The notes under the pieces were generated by a model, which was not told the origin of the DNA, searched no databases, and saw only the letters and a program-made list of their open reading frames with translations. A DNA stretch of 64,000 nt from Aurantiacibacter sp. MUD11 (GTDB taxonomy: Bacteria > Pseudomonadota > Alphaproteobacteria > Sphingomonadales > Sphingomonadaceae), in NCBI RefSeq assembly GCF_026967575.1, contig NZ_CP114054.1, positions 186,001 through 250,000 of the forward strand, given 5' to 3'. Shown piece after piece: positions 18,024 through 26,623 of the stretch; positions within the stretch are counted from its first letter, which is position 1; every line of letters starts with the position of its first letter. Position numbers and translations under genes: made by a program.

Positions 18024-18878
18024 TCAGGCGCTTACCTTCGCCTTATTCTCAAGCAGGACCGTCGCCGCCGCGGTATTCGAGATCGGGACGTGATAATTGC
18101 TTGCCAGTTCCGTGATGGAACCGCGCAAGGCACCGCGCGCGGCGATCCAGTTGAGAATTTCTACGCCCTGGCTGCCTGCCAGCTCGACGATGTCGAGCGA
18201 GCTGTGCTGCAACAGGGCCTCCGGGTCGGGGCCCAGGTTGCGCAGGCAGAAGCGATCGTAATCGACGTTGATGTGGCCGGCGCGGCCGCCTTCCAGTTGG
18301 TGCGACAGGCCGCCGGTGCCCATCACCACGATCTTCTCGTCGCCGCTCCAGCTTTCCAGCGCACGGCCGACGGCCTTGCCCAGTTCGAAGCAGCGGCGCG
18401 GGCTGGGCAGCGGGTGCTGCACCGTGTTGATGGCGATCGGGACCAGCTTCACCGGGAATTCCTCGGCTCCGGGCCAGGACAATTCGAACGGCACGGCGAC
18501 CGCGTGGTCGACTGTCATGGCCTGGCAGGTCACGGGGTCGAAGTCGCTGCCGACAACCTCTTCGATGATGTGCCAGGACAGCTCGGGATGACCGGGGTAG
18601 GGACGGGCGAAGGCGATGCCCCAGCCTTCGTCCTCGTGCTTGTATGCCGGCGCCGCGCCGATGGCGAAGGTCGGCATCTTGTCGAGGAAGAAGTTCAGTC
18701 CGTGGTCGTTGTAGAACACCACCGCGACGTCAGGCTGCTCGCGGCGCAGGAATTGGTGCACCGGGTCGTACCCGTCGAAGAACGGCTTCCAGTAGGGATC
18801 GTCCTGCAGGCCCTTGGCGATGGCGTTGCCGATGGCCGGGACGTGGCTGGTGAAGAGGCCGCCGATGACATTGCTCAT
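18024..18878 (-). CDS. ligB: Protocatechuate 4,5-dioxygenase beta (catalytic) subunit, LigB-type
   Basis: A 284-residue class III extradiol dioxygenase with non-heme Fe(II). Positions equivalent to the iron ligands of Sphingobium LigB are present: H12 (TSHVPAIG), H59 (FYNDHGLNFF) and E240 (GSQGVEILNW). The catalytic His is H193 (GGLSHQLEGGRAGH). It should open the ring of protocatechuate or a relative such as gallate with O2. Start is the ATG at 18878, overlapping the ligA stop. No ligC, ligI, ligJ or ligK is adjacent, so the rest of the pathway must be elsewhere or the substrate differs. Confidence 0.92.
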   Translation of the reverse strand: MSNVIGGLFTSHVPAIGNAIAKGLQDDPYWKPFFDGYDPVHQFLRREQPDVAVVFYNDHGLNFFLDKMPTFAIGAAPAYKHEDEGWGIAFARPYPGHPELSWHIIEEVVGSDFDPVTCQAMTVDHAVAVPFELSWPGAEEFPVKLVPIAINTVQHPLPSPRRCFELGKAVGRALESWSGDEKIVVMGTGGLSHQLEGGRAGHINVDYDRFCLRNLGPDPEALLQHSSLDIVELAGSQGVEILNWIAARGALRGSITELASNYHVPISNTAAATVLLENKAKVSA

Positions 18879-19282
18879 TGCACCTGCTCCCGCTGGGCGA
18901 CGTAGCGCTCGGTGGTCGCGTGGCTCATCAGGCCGGCCTTGAACTCCTCCAGCTCCATGCCCGTCTGCAGCGCGCCCAGGTCCTGCACGTTGAGGCCCAG
19001 GATGCCCGCCAGCTTGGCGAGGTAGTAGACGTTGCCGCCGGCCGCGAGCATCGCGTTGACGTCGCGGTTGCGCACCGCATCGCGCTGCGGCGGGGTGAGA
19101 TTGAAGCGATCCATGTAGGCCTCTTCGTCCTCGACGAATTTCTGGCGGTTGGCTTCGCTGTTGAAGGAATAGCACATGGCGTTGAGCGCATAGCCCGCGC
19201 GCGCGGCATCGCCGTCGAACACCGGCGTTCCGGGGATTACGCGGCGCTCGGCGCCATGCGTCTGCGATAAGGTCTGCGACAT
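18875..19282 (-). CDS. ligA: Protocatechuate 4,5-dioxygenase alpha subunit, LigA-type
   Basis: A 135-residue helical subunit that caps the LigB active site in the LigAB heterotetramer. It shows LigA signatures GYALNAMCYSFNSEANRQKF, a region rich in acidic and aromatic residues, and LAAGGNVYYLAKLAGILG. Length is normal. GGGAG lies 7–10 bp before its ATG, and its stop overlaps the ligB ATG by 4 bp, so the two subunits are made together. Confidence 0.93.
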   Translation of the reverse strand: MSQTLSQTHGAERRVIPGTPVFDGDAARAGYALNAMCYSFNSEANRQKFVEDEEAYMDRFNLTPPQRDAVRNRDVNAMLAAGGNVYYLAKLAGILGLNVQDLGALQTGMELEEFKAGLMSHATTERYVAQREQVQ

Positions 19283-19374
19283 GCAGCGTCTCCCAAGTTT
19301 CGGGAAACGCTACCCCCTGCCGCAGGGGCTGTCTTTGCGATGAATCAATCGGGCATTTGCCCGCGTTCGGGGCG

Positions 19375-19746
19375 TCAGTCCTCGATATTCATCCGGTGGC
19401 GCGACAGTTCGCCGGTCACTTCCGAACCGCCGCCGCGGGTGACGGCAGGGCGTGCGGGTGCGGGCGGGGGCGGCGGAGCCGGAGCAGCATCCTCTTCGGC
19501 AAACCAGTCCCACATGCTTCCCTCGTCGTCCGCTACCTCGGGGGCTTCGGTCGGTTCGGGCGTCGGGCGGACGTTGGCGGCCAGCACCACGGAATCCTCG
19601 TCGGCCTGGGCCAGCTGGGTGCCATCGTCGGCCACGGCCGCGCCGTCACCGTTGGTGAAGTTGTCAAGCGGTCCGCCTTCCTCGGCGACGGCAGTCACCA
19701 GGAACACGACGGCCAGTGCCAGTGTGAGGGCCAATCCCTTGTTCAT
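19375..19746 (-). CDS. Exported or membrane-anchored Pro/Glu-rich protein of unknown function
   Basis: 123 residues. An N-terminal hydrophobic stretch (residues 4–22) looks like a signal or anchor. The rest is low-complexity and acidic, with a Pro run (PEPTEAPEV, APAPPPPPAPARP) that resembles a periplasmic linker. A GGAG ribosome site precedes the ATG. It lies between the TadE-like genes and ligA, all minus strand. No domain was recognised; a role in the envelope, perhaps with the Tad-like proteins, is only positional inference. Confidence 0.6.
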   Translation of the reverse strand: MNKGLALTLALAVVFLVTAVAEEGGPLDNFTNGDGAAVADDGTQLAQADEDSVVLAANVRPTPEPTEAPEVADDEGSMWDWFAEEDAAPAPPPPPAPARPAVTRGGGSEVTGELSRHRMNIED

Positions 19747-19789
19747 TGCGTTGCTCCCTCGATTGCAGACTGCTGTTTGGCGGCGAAAA

Positions 19790-20458
19790 CTATCCCGAGC
19801 ATGACGATTCCCCGCCGGTACCGGTGACGCCGGGCGTCAGATTGCGATCGTCGCGGATGGTGAAGACGGCTTCCTGGCGGAACTCGGCCGGTTCGCCGAA
19901 AGCGCCGTTGATGATGCCGTCGTACTCGTAGAACACCTCGGCTACCATCACCGCAGAGCCTTCGGCGGCAGTCACCTGGTTGTCGGCCGTGCCGACCCCG
20001 GTGATCGTGTTCGAGCCAAGGCCGTTGTTCTCGTTCTCGTCGCCATAGGAAGAATCGCGGTCGAGATCGCCGCGGCAGCGCTGCCAGTGGATGTACTGTC
20101 GACCGGTCGCCTCGTCGTATTCCAGGCTGGAGAGGATGATGCGGCCGTTCGCTTGCAGGTCGAAACCCTCACCCTGGCGAATGGCGCCTGACATGATCGA
20201 ATCGATATCGGCTTCGGTGACGGTGGGCGTGACGCTGCTGTTGTCGGTCTGGCCAAGCCGCGAGGCATTGTCGGCCAGCGAAATCGCCGTCTGGCTCACC
20301 TGCATGTTGACCGTCGCCATGTAGGCATATTCGACGCCGGTCAGGCCCATGGTGATGAACAACGGCAGGATCAGCGCGAATTCCAAGGTGGAGACGCCGC
20401 GCTCGTCGGCGCGCAGGCGATACCACCGGACGGCTTTTCGGATGATGGAGCGACGCAT
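19790..20458 (-). CDS. TadE-like pseudopilin/assembly protein
   Basis: 222 residues from the ATG at 20458, which shares a base with the preceding stop (TGATG). A short basic N-terminus precedes the TadE signature ERGVSTLEFALILPLFITMGL, with the Glu five residues into the helix as in type IV pilin-like proteins. The remainder is extracytoplasmic with VNMQVSQTAISLADNASRLG. TadE/F are minor pseudopilins of Flp pili. Here the pilus motor and secretin genes are absent. C-terminal residues (GTGGESSCSG) end in Cys. Confidence 0.82.
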   Translation of the reverse strand: MRRSIIRKAVRWYRLRADERGVSTLEFALILPLFITMGLTGVEYAYMATVNMQVSQTAISLADNASRLGQTDNSSVTPTVTEADIDSIMSGAIRQGEGFDLQANGRIILSSLEYDEATGRQYIHWQRCRGDLDRDSSYGDENENNGLGSNTITGVGTADNQVTAAEGSAVMVAEVFYEYDGIINGAFGEPAEFRQEAVFTIRDDRNLTPGVTGTGGESSCSG

Positions 20459-21057
20459 CAGCAGGTCCCCGCGGTAGAGGAATAGTCTTCCTGGTTGGCG
20501 AATGGCTGGTTCTTCTTGATCGCGGTCGATTCCAGCGTCCGCGATTCCCAGGCCTCGGGCATGAAGGGGACGAAGAAGATCGGATCGTAGGTGGCGCGCA
20601 CGGTGTAGATCACCACGTCGTTCGCGCCGCCGTTGCCAGAAACGCCGACGTCGTCGTCCCACTGGCCGTTGGAATTCTCGTCGGTATAGGCCTCGCCGTC
20701 GTTGCAGGTGCCGTTGTCGTCGGCATCGTTCCACTGTTCGGCGCGCTCGATATCGGCGAAGTCGTAGTAGCTGGTGCGGCTGGATTCCAGTTCCACGCCC
20801 GGCATGATGCCCTTGACGCGGTCGTAGACTAGCTGGTCGGCCGCGGTGGTGTCGCCGCCTTCCAGCGAGGCATCACGCGCCGCCGACTGCACGGCACCGT
20901 TGAGCACCGACTGGCCGTAGACCATCTGGCCGATGTCCATCGTGCCCATCAGCAGCAGCAGGAAGGTCGGCGCGATGATGGCGAATTCGACGATGGTCAC
21001 GCCGTCTTCGTCTGCGCCGAGCCTGCGCGTCGGGGCAAGGTTGCGGAAGCGCCGCAT
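20458..21057 (-). CDS. TadE family protein with an Asp/Asn-rich insert
   Basis: 199 residues from ATG 21057 (overlapping the VWA stop). The TadE motif EDGVTIVEFAIIAPTFLLLLM lies at residues 17–37. Residues 109–137 contain a run of Asp, Asn, Glu and Gly (WNDADDNGTCNDGEAY…NSNGQWDDD) that resembles calcium-binding loops in extracellular proteins; that is inference. The C-terminus ends in Cys, like its neighbour. Middle gene of a three-gene set coding for membrane-tethered surface proteins. Confidence 0.82.
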   Translation of the reverse strand: MRRFRNLAPTRRLGADEDGVTIVEFAIIAPTFLLLLMGTMDIGQMVYGQSVLNGAVQSAARDASLEGGDTTAADQLVYDRVKGIMPGVELESSRTSYYDFADIERAEQWNDADDNGTCNDGEAYTDENSNGQWDDDVGVSGNGGANDVVIYTVRATYDPIFFVPFMPEAWESRTLESTAIKKNQPFANQEDYSSTAGTC

Positions 21058-23075
21058 CACTGCACGATCCTCAGCTCGCCGACTTCGTTGGCGATTTCCT
21101 GGAAGGCCGAGTTCAGTTCGTCGGCATTGTCCGCCGTGAACGAGCTGTTGTCCGAGGAACAGGCTTCCAGCTCGTCGGTCAGGCCGGTGGCGAAGGCGAT
21201 CACCCACAGGCGGATGCCCTTGGCCTTCACGGCTTCGCAGATCGCCTCGAAGCGCGAGTTGTGGCGATCGGTCAGCAGGTTCACGCCGTTGGCGGTCACG
21301 CGCCGGTCGTGGAACTCGATGCCATAGGCGCTCTGGATCGCGTTGCTCGGGTACATCTGGCCATCGGTCATGAAGATGATGTGCCGGGCGACGTTGCCGC
21401 CGTTGGCAGGCGCCGAGTTCACATTGCTCGCGAAGATGCCATCGGGAGAGCTGATGCGCGCGCCCCAGAGCATGCCGAGATCGTGGTAGGTGTTGCCCCT
21501 GGCAACCAGCGAGTCGGCATAGGCATCGAATGCGGTCTCGCTCATTTCCTGCAGCAACTGGGCGCGCTGCGGGCAGGCGGAATAGGCCTGGCCGCCGGAC
21601 AGGCTCTCGGCATTGTTCGACAGGTCGTAGCGACCGCGGCCGGGACCGGTGGCGACGAAGGAGGTCCGATAGTAGGCCACCTCGGGCCACATCGGACGCC
21701 ACTTGGTGTCGTCATCCGACGTCGGCGCGGAATCGATGTCGAGGTCGTTCGCGCTTACCGGCGTGATGCCGACCAGCGAGTTGAAGCTGAAGCTGGCCGC
21801 GGGAGTCGTCTCGCGCTCCTCGATGCAGCCCTGCCAAGTGGAACTGACGTTGCTGCCGTTCCAGCCCGTTACCGTGCTGACGCTGGAGAAGCCCTTGTAG
21901 CTGCTGACGTCGTAGGTAACCGGCTTGTAGACATAGTGGCTGAACTCGGTCGTCTCGACCGAATACATCACCGGATCGCTGGTCTCGTAGACATAGTCGT
22001 AGGAGAACCGGCGATAGGTCGTTTCGTAGGGCACGTAATAGCGCGTCCGGCTGCGTCCCCAGCCACGTGTACGCCTCACGCAGGTGTAGGCGGTGCGCGT
22101 CTGCATCTGCCGGTCCGTGGTGGTGACCACCTGCTGGCCCTGGCCGTTGATGTCGGTCGAGGTGTCGGTGGTGACACTGCCGATATTGGACCAGCTGGTG
22201 TCGTTCGGCAGGCCATTCGAGCAAGCATCGCGCGAACTGTATTCGTCGCCGCCGTAGACGCCTTCGTCATGGACCCAGGACTGGCTTTCACCGCTGGCGG
22301 TGGAGGTCACCGGGCTATCCCAGTGATCGAACTCTTCCACGATCACCGTCTCGTAAACCGCCTCGCGCGACTGGATGGTCATCTCGTCGACGAGGTAGTT
22401 CGAATTGAGCAGGTGGCCGACGTTGATCGACGAGCTGTAGGGCACGAAGCCGTAACGCACGCGGGCGCTGCCGCCCGCGACCGAGGTCTGGACGGTGTCG
22501 TAGAAGCTCTTCATCGCGTCTTGCAGCATCGACAGCTTGGTCGGGCCGCTGAAGCCGATTGGATCGTCCATCGAGCCGGTGCTGTCGAGGACCATCACCA
22601 CGTCGCTGTTGCCCACGCCCATCGAGGCCGAGCAGGTCACGCTGATGCTGATCTCGTCGAAGCCGAAGACCGCCATGATGGTGGTCGCCACGTCGGTGTC
22701 CGCGGTGGCGGTGATGGTATTGCCGTTGTCGCTGGAGGAGGCGACGAACTGCGTATTGCTGCCACCCTGGCGATCGGGATCGAAGTTGTTGTCGAAATAG
22801 GCTTCGGCTTCGTCCTGCGCGGCCTGGTCGAAACCGTTGATGCCCACGGCACGGCGACCGGCCAGCACGCCGGCGTCGCAGGCTGCCTGGAGGCGATTTT
22901 CCGCCTTGTGGGCGCGGCTCAGGTCGACGCCGCCGCCGACGATGGCCGCCAGCACCAGGAAGCCGACAGCCGCCATCGGCAACAAGCTGCCTTGTTCATC
23001 GCGCGTAATGCGCGCGCACGGCAGGATTCGCCCTTGCAGGCGCCCTGCCGCCGCGTTCCGGTCCCCAATACTCAT
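21057..23075 (-). CDS. TadG-like protein with von Willebrand factor A domain
   Basis: 672 residues from ATG 23075, preceded by GGGGAG. An N-terminal TadG-type segment (DEQGSLLPMAAVGFLVLAAI) anchors the protein. A VWA domain follows with the MIDAS motif D164-S-T-G-S168. The domain is split by a long Tyr/Ser/Thr-rich insert (about residues 240–430, e.g. TRYYVPYETTYRRFSYDYVY), and then resumes with HIIFMTDGQMYPS. Such proteins bind surfaces or pilus partners through a metal site. It heads the tad-like operon; upstream lies an inverted repeat that may be an operator. Confidence 0.85.
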   Translation of the reverse strand: MSIGDRNAAAGRLQGRILPCARITRDEQGSLLPMAAVGFLVLAAIVGGGVDLSRAHKAENRLQAACDAGVLAGRRAVGINGFDQAAQDEAEAYFDNNFDPDRQGGSNTQFVASSSDNGNTITATADTDVATTIMAVFGFDEISISVTCSASMGVGNSDVVMVLDSTGSMDDPIGFSGPTKLSMLQDAMKSFYDTVQTSVAGGSARVRYGFVPYSSSINVGHLLNSNYLVDEMTIQSREAVYETVIVEEFDHWDSPVTSTASGESQSWVHDEGVYGGDEYSSRDACSNGLPNDTSWSNIGSVTTDTSTDINGQGQQVVTTTDRQMQTRTAYTCVRRTRGWGRSRTRYYVPYETTYRRFSYDYVYETSDPVMYSVETTEFSHYVYKPVTYDVSSYKGFSSVSTVTGWNGSNVSSTWQGCIEERETTPAASFSFNSLVGITPVSANDLDIDSAPTSDDDTKWRPMWPEVAYYRTSFVATGPGRGRYDLSNNAESLSGGQAYSACPQRAQLLQEMSETAFDAYADSLVARGNTYHDLGMLWGARISSPDGIFASNVNSAPANGGNVARHIIFMTDGQMYPSNAIQSAYGIEFHDRRVTANGVNLLTDRHNSRFEAICEAVKAKGIRLWVIAFATGLTDELEACSSDNSSFTADNADELNSAFQEIANEVGELRIVQ

Positions 23076-23098
23076 TGCTCGCTCCCCAAGCTGCGAGT

Positions 23099-23122
23099 GA
23101 CGTAAGCCCTTCAAGTTACGTC
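23099..23122 (-). promoter_or_regulatory. Inverted repeat before the VWA/TadE operon
   Basis: GACGTAA (23099–23105) and TTACGTC (23116–23122) form a 7-bp inverted repeat with a 10-nt spacer, 24 bp before the operon's start codon. It may be an operator or a small RNA hairpin; no regulator is identified. Confidence 0.45.
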
Positions 23123-23522
23123 GAATCTGCCACGCTTGTGGGCGAAAGGTTCTTAAAACTATGCTAAGCGAGAGGTTAATGCTGTCCCGACGGGTCGTGT
23201 TATTATGTAAAACTGCCAAAAATGGCGGCATTACTTTCCGCGAATATTGTCGCGATCTGTCCGTTGAGAACGTTCCAGCGGTGGCTTGGCACCTGCTGGA
23301 TGCCATGCAAATTAACGAAATTGCAGAGGAAAATTGGTCGGGAAGAGAGGATTTTTCCCCATCACGGAGAGACGGTCCTTCAGAAGATGCGTGACTGCAG
23401 AGATGCTCTGCTATCGAGTGCTTTTTCCACTACCTTGAGTTCCCCCGGCGTGGATGAAGGCTTGCCTTGTCCGTGAGGAATCAGCGAACGGGCAATTCCT
23501 AACGAAAGGAGGAATTGTTCGA
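23123..23522. other. Gap without a convincing gene
   Basis: This 400-bp stretch is more AT-rich than its neighbours and must hold the promoter of the VWA/TadE operon and that of the following regulator. A 77-codon plus-strand frame at 23161–23394 has no ribosome site or recognisable protein features and is not called. Nothing else could be assigned. Confidence 0.5.
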
Positions 23523-23894
23523 ATGCAATCTGGTCTCGATGATCTTTCACCACGCGAAATGACGCGACTCTTCAAGGCGCTAAGCGTGGCCGTCGATGAG
23601 CTGGGTGCTAACACCACAGTGAGACAGATCATGGCATTGATCGCCGTTGGGCTGGCTAACCGTCGAGAAGAGCCCATCGGGGTTCGCGACATAGATCGCG
23701 AACTGGGAAACACACATAGTGGCACCGCGTCCAAAGTGCTTCGATCAATGATGCACGTTGAAACTGAGCGGAAGCCAGGCGTTGCCAACACAGTCAAAGC
23801 TGAGCGGAATCCAAGTGATTTCAGGCGTTGGGATCTTCATCTCACACCCAAGGGCCTGGATGCCGTTTCAAGGATTGTCGCGGCGCTGAAGTAG
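23523..23894 (+). CDS. MarR-like winged-helix transcriptional regulator
   Basis: 123 residues from ATG 23523, chosen because AAAGGAGGA lies nine bases before it. The same frame is open back to 23454. A predicted HTH covers TTVRQIMALIAVGLANR, IGVRDIDRELG and SGTASKVLRSM, followed by a wing (RRWDLHLTPKGLDAVSRIV) ending like MarR family proteins. It would bind DNA as a dimer; the ligand and target are unknown. It is a lone gene just outside the left end of the tRNA-Pro element and has lower GC than the chromosomal genes around it. Confidence 0.7.
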   Translation: MQSGLDDLSPREMTRLFKALSVAVDELGANTTVRQIMALIAVGLANRREEPIGVRDIDRELGNTHSGTASKVLRSMMHVETERKPGVANTVKAERNPSDFRRWDLHLTPKGLDAVSRIVAALK

Positions 23895-23971
23895 GCCTGA
23901 TCGCGCAGCTGGTTGGGCCACAGGAACAGGCTCGACCAGCTCGCACAGCTTTGAAAAACACAATAAGATAT

Positions 23972-24022
23972 TTGGTCGGGGAGAGAGGATTCGAACCTCC
24001 GGCCCCTGCCTCCCGAAGACAG
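23972..24022. repeat. Left attachment site (tRNA-Pro 3' fragment)
   Basis: 51 bp identical to 31588–31638, covering the tRNA-Pro 3' end including encoded CCA, acceptor 3' strand, T arm, variable loop and anticodon arm up to the 5' side of its stem. The sequence diverges immediately outside the repeat (T/A on the left, C/T on the right), so the fragment is not a functional tRNA. Confidence 0.92.
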
Positions 24023-24136
24023 CCCCCTTGAAGTTGGGACCCATGCTCCGAGGCCTTGAAACCCTTGGAAAACCGCCGTTTTACAGCTCCACGAAGACCC
24101 TAGGACTATCGGGTAAGCAAAGCAATAACAATAGAA

Positions 24137-24155
24137 GTGTGATCAACGTGTGATC
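24137..24155 (+). repeat. Left pair of putative integrase arm-type sites
   Basis: Two GTGTGATC octamers (24137–24144, 24148–24155) with an 11-bp period, i.e. one helical turn, 115 bp inside the left repeat. The same pair in the same orientation and spacing is found at 31488–31506 near the other end. Confidence 0.65.
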
Positions 24156-24222
24156 GAAAGCGTTTGTTAGTCGCCGCAAAAGCACGGTTGGGGACTACGG
24201 GACCAGCCAATGCGATGTTCAG

Positions 24223-26076
24223 TCAGTCGATAGGGTCAAAGGCACATTCGACACGGCGGATGGTACGCGTGGTCATTTCCAGACCATTTGCAGCGAGGAA
24301 GCGCCGAAAGCGTTCCGTATCGAGGACGTTCTGCCGCAGGTTCGACGCTGCTCGGATGCCTAGGGCTTCCCTTAAGGCCTGCTTGGACATTTCTTCGAAC
24401 TCGTCATGGTCCACGACTTGCTGAAGGTAAGCAATTGCCTGCGCCACTTGCCCATTCGCAGGTTCGTCTTCCTGCCAACGGATAAGGTTGTGACCGGGAA
24501 AGACCGTTTCCAGCATCTGCTCGGCATTGCCCTGCGACGTGATCACAAAGGCGTTACACTGGCCGGCAAGACCGCCTGAGGCTTTCCTCACGGACGCCCG
24601 ACACGCCGCCTGAAGCAGATGGTGCCGATACTCTCCCTCCCGTGTGGCGGCAGTATCGTGCGGACTGTTAGATCGAAGCGGGAGGCCCGAAGCCGCGAGC
24701 GTCAGCCCAAGGTAGTCCGCTGGTCGATATGCATTCTGCCCGACTATGACGATGTTGTTGATATCCCGAAAGGCGTTGGTCGCCCGGTGCCTACCCCAGT
24801 GGAGCCAATGAAGCTTGGGGGTGTGGGAAGGAGAGCGGAACCGTTCAACAGCTCGTGCCAGATCGTCCAGACTGTCCTTATAGCTCAAAATAAGCCACTC
24901 GCCGTCCGGGTCCCTTGCGAGGGCGTCGGCAATAGCAGCGGCTATTTCATCGCGACTTCCGGAACTTCGCAAAGCGTCCTTGCCTGCTGGGCGCTTCCAC
25001 AGGTGGACGTTTAGCTGTTGGAAGTCGTTGGATGCTCCGGGCAGGCGGACAAGATCACCCCTGTTCTCCTCCCAGAGTTGATATGTGGTGCGGACCCTTC
25101 CTGAAGCGTCCATAACCACCAGCGGAGCTATGTCGGCTGGCAGAGCGGGCGTAGAGCCGACAAGCTCCAGACCATACCTGTCGCTGTGCTGGAGAAGCAT
25201 ATCTGCTCCCGCCATCAGGATAAGGTGTTCCAGTGCGTTTCGTTCATGCTCGGTCGCGATTTGGCGGGATGCAACGTAGGCTTGCCCTGATGAAAGGGTG
25301 AGGTCGAAGGGGACCTTGATAACCTGTCCGACCTGTCCTTCACCAAGCGAGGCCGCGAAGTCTTCCAATGCCCGAACAAATTCCGGGAACTCGGGACGGA
25401 GGGGAGCTACCAAGCCGAATAGTGTGTCCCGCCGAAGGACCACGCCGGCACTCGGCAGTATGTCTTCATCCCACAGACGAAGGAGCCTAGGTCGCTCTTG
25501 GTAGTGGAACTCCGAAGCGTCAGCGAAGTCCTTCCCCTTGGTCCTGCTGCGTATCATCTGCTGCGTCGTGAACAGAACCCTAGCTTCACCGTGCAGGTCG
25601 CTAGGCTGGCCCAAGGCATTCGCTTCCTCCTCACTGGTGAGGACACCAAAGTCATAGCTTGGAAGACCCGAGGCTGCGGCGAAGAACTTCAGCTCATCGA
25701 TGGTGGAAACACCGACAAGGATGCTTGATGCAGGCTTATAGCCTGCTTCTCGCCACGCCCGCAGGAACGCAGCACAGGCCGCAGTCTTGCCCATTCCTGG
25801 GTCTAGCGAAAGCAGGTAATAGGAGGCGGGTAACTCACCGTTCAGACCTTGCTCCAAGGTATTGAGGAAAGACTTCAGAGCCTGCTCGTGATCACCATGA
25901 AGGGAAGACCCGTTCTCGCTGAAAAAGGTCGAGAGCAGGCTATAGGCAGAGGCTGAAAGTGAAGGCATCAAACTTGGCTCATCGGTCAGAGATGGGGAAG
26001 GCTGAAGCACTAAGGCGTGGGCCAAAGTTATCTTCGTCTTCTCCTTTATATAGGATGACAGTAACTTGATATCCAA
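24223..26076 (-). CDS. Helicase-like ATPase of unknown function (SF2-like motifs)
   Basis: 617 residues. The Walker A motif is DPGMGKTAA (P93–T98), an FTTQQMI segment lies near 169–175, and a DExD-like Walker B is at W202-D203-E204-D205. A later YRPADYLGL…LLQAACRASVRKASGG region resembles helicase motifs V/VI. Together these suggest a superfamily 2 helicase or translocase, but no named family was recognised and no nuclease or methylase domain is evident. Start is uncertain: TTG 26076 gives the full frame but has no clear ribosome site, and an AAAGGAG at 26042–26048 suggests a start slightly downstream. Sole large gene at the attL end; defence, replication or element maintenance are all possible. 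Confidence 0.6.
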   Translation of the reverse strand: MDIKLLSSYIKEKTKITLAHALVLQPSPSLTDEPSLMPSLSASAYSLLSTFFSENGSSLHGDHEQALKSFLNTLEQGLNGELPASYYLLSLDPGMGKTAACAAFLRAWREAGYKPASSILVGVSTIDELKFFAAASGLPSYDFGVLTSEEEANALGQPSDLHGEARVLFTTQQMIRSRTKGKDFADASEFHYQERPRLLRLWDEDILPSAGVVLRRDTLFGLVAPLRPEFPEFVRALEDFAASLGEGQVGQVIKVPFDLTLSSGQAYVASRQIATEHERNALEHLILMAGADMLLQHSDRYGLELVGSTPALPADIAPLVVMDASGRVRTTYQLWEENRGDLVRLPGASNDFQQLNVHLWKRPAGKDALRSSGSRDEIAAAIADALARDPDGEWLILSYKDSLDDLARAVERFRSPSHTPKLHWLHWGRHRATNAFRDINNIVIVGQNAYRPADYLGLTLAASGLPLRSNSPHDTAATREGEYRHHLLQAACRASVRKASGGLAGQCNAFVITSQGNAEQMLETVFPGHNLIRWQEDEPANGQVAQAIAYLQQVVDHDEFEEMSKQALREALGIRAASNLRQNVLDTERFRRFLAANGLEMTTRTIRRVECAFDPID

Positions 26077-26623
26077 CGCTTTGAGAGGGACTTAGCCCAA
26101 GCTTCGTGAACTCGGGTCGTTGGTGTCTGGGGTCCCCTTTTGGATATCTTGGGTTCCCCCGCCCTCTTGGGTAGGGTCTTTCAAAAATCCCGTTAAAGTC
26201 CGAAGGCCGTTGTTGTTATCCGACGCTACGCGGTGGAGGTCAGCGGCTGACTTCAGCCTGTGCCGATCTTGTCGAGAAACTGGTCGCGTGACCTGTGGAA
26301 CAACCATAAGCGTCCGCTCAATAATGCGTTTTGTGTTAGGTGGCTTTTGGCTATAACTCGCGGCCATCGGTCCGCTTCAACACATTGTGGTGCGGGAAGC
26401 GGACTGGCAGAAAGCGACCCAATTGCAGACATAGACCCAATTCGCAGAAATTGCTTCTCCCAAGGCTTGCATTCGAGGGCCGCCATAGCCACGTAATACT
26501 CAGCTACCAGTCGCAATCGACGGTCACCGCTTCCACCATCGGAAGCCCTTTCCTTCAGTTTCGCCTCTTAGTCGCGGTCGGGTCAATTCTGGCGCGCTGC
26601 ACACTCGTTTGAAGGAATGACAC
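26077..26623. other. Gap inside the element
   Basis: About 550 bp between the divergent helicase-like and cold-shock genes. Overlapping small frames on both strands (for example 26092–26367 and 26253–26516) lack ribosome sites and recognisable features. The sequence contains degenerate GCGGAC/GTCCGC fragments typical of decayed intergenic DNA. It should include promoters for both flanking transcription units. Confidence 0.5.

Noticed and set aside
21261..23105. 614-codon plus-strand frame opposite the VWA gene
   Set aside because: Shadow of the VWA protein, which has a signal-like N-terminus, MIDAS motif and ribosome site.
23161..23394. 77-codon plus-strand frame before the MarR-like gene
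   Set aside because: No ribosome site, no recognisable features and composition like intergenic DNA.
26092..26516. Small frames on both strands between the helicase-like and Csp-like genes
   Set aside because: They overlap each other on opposite strands, lack ribosome sites and resemble no protein family.
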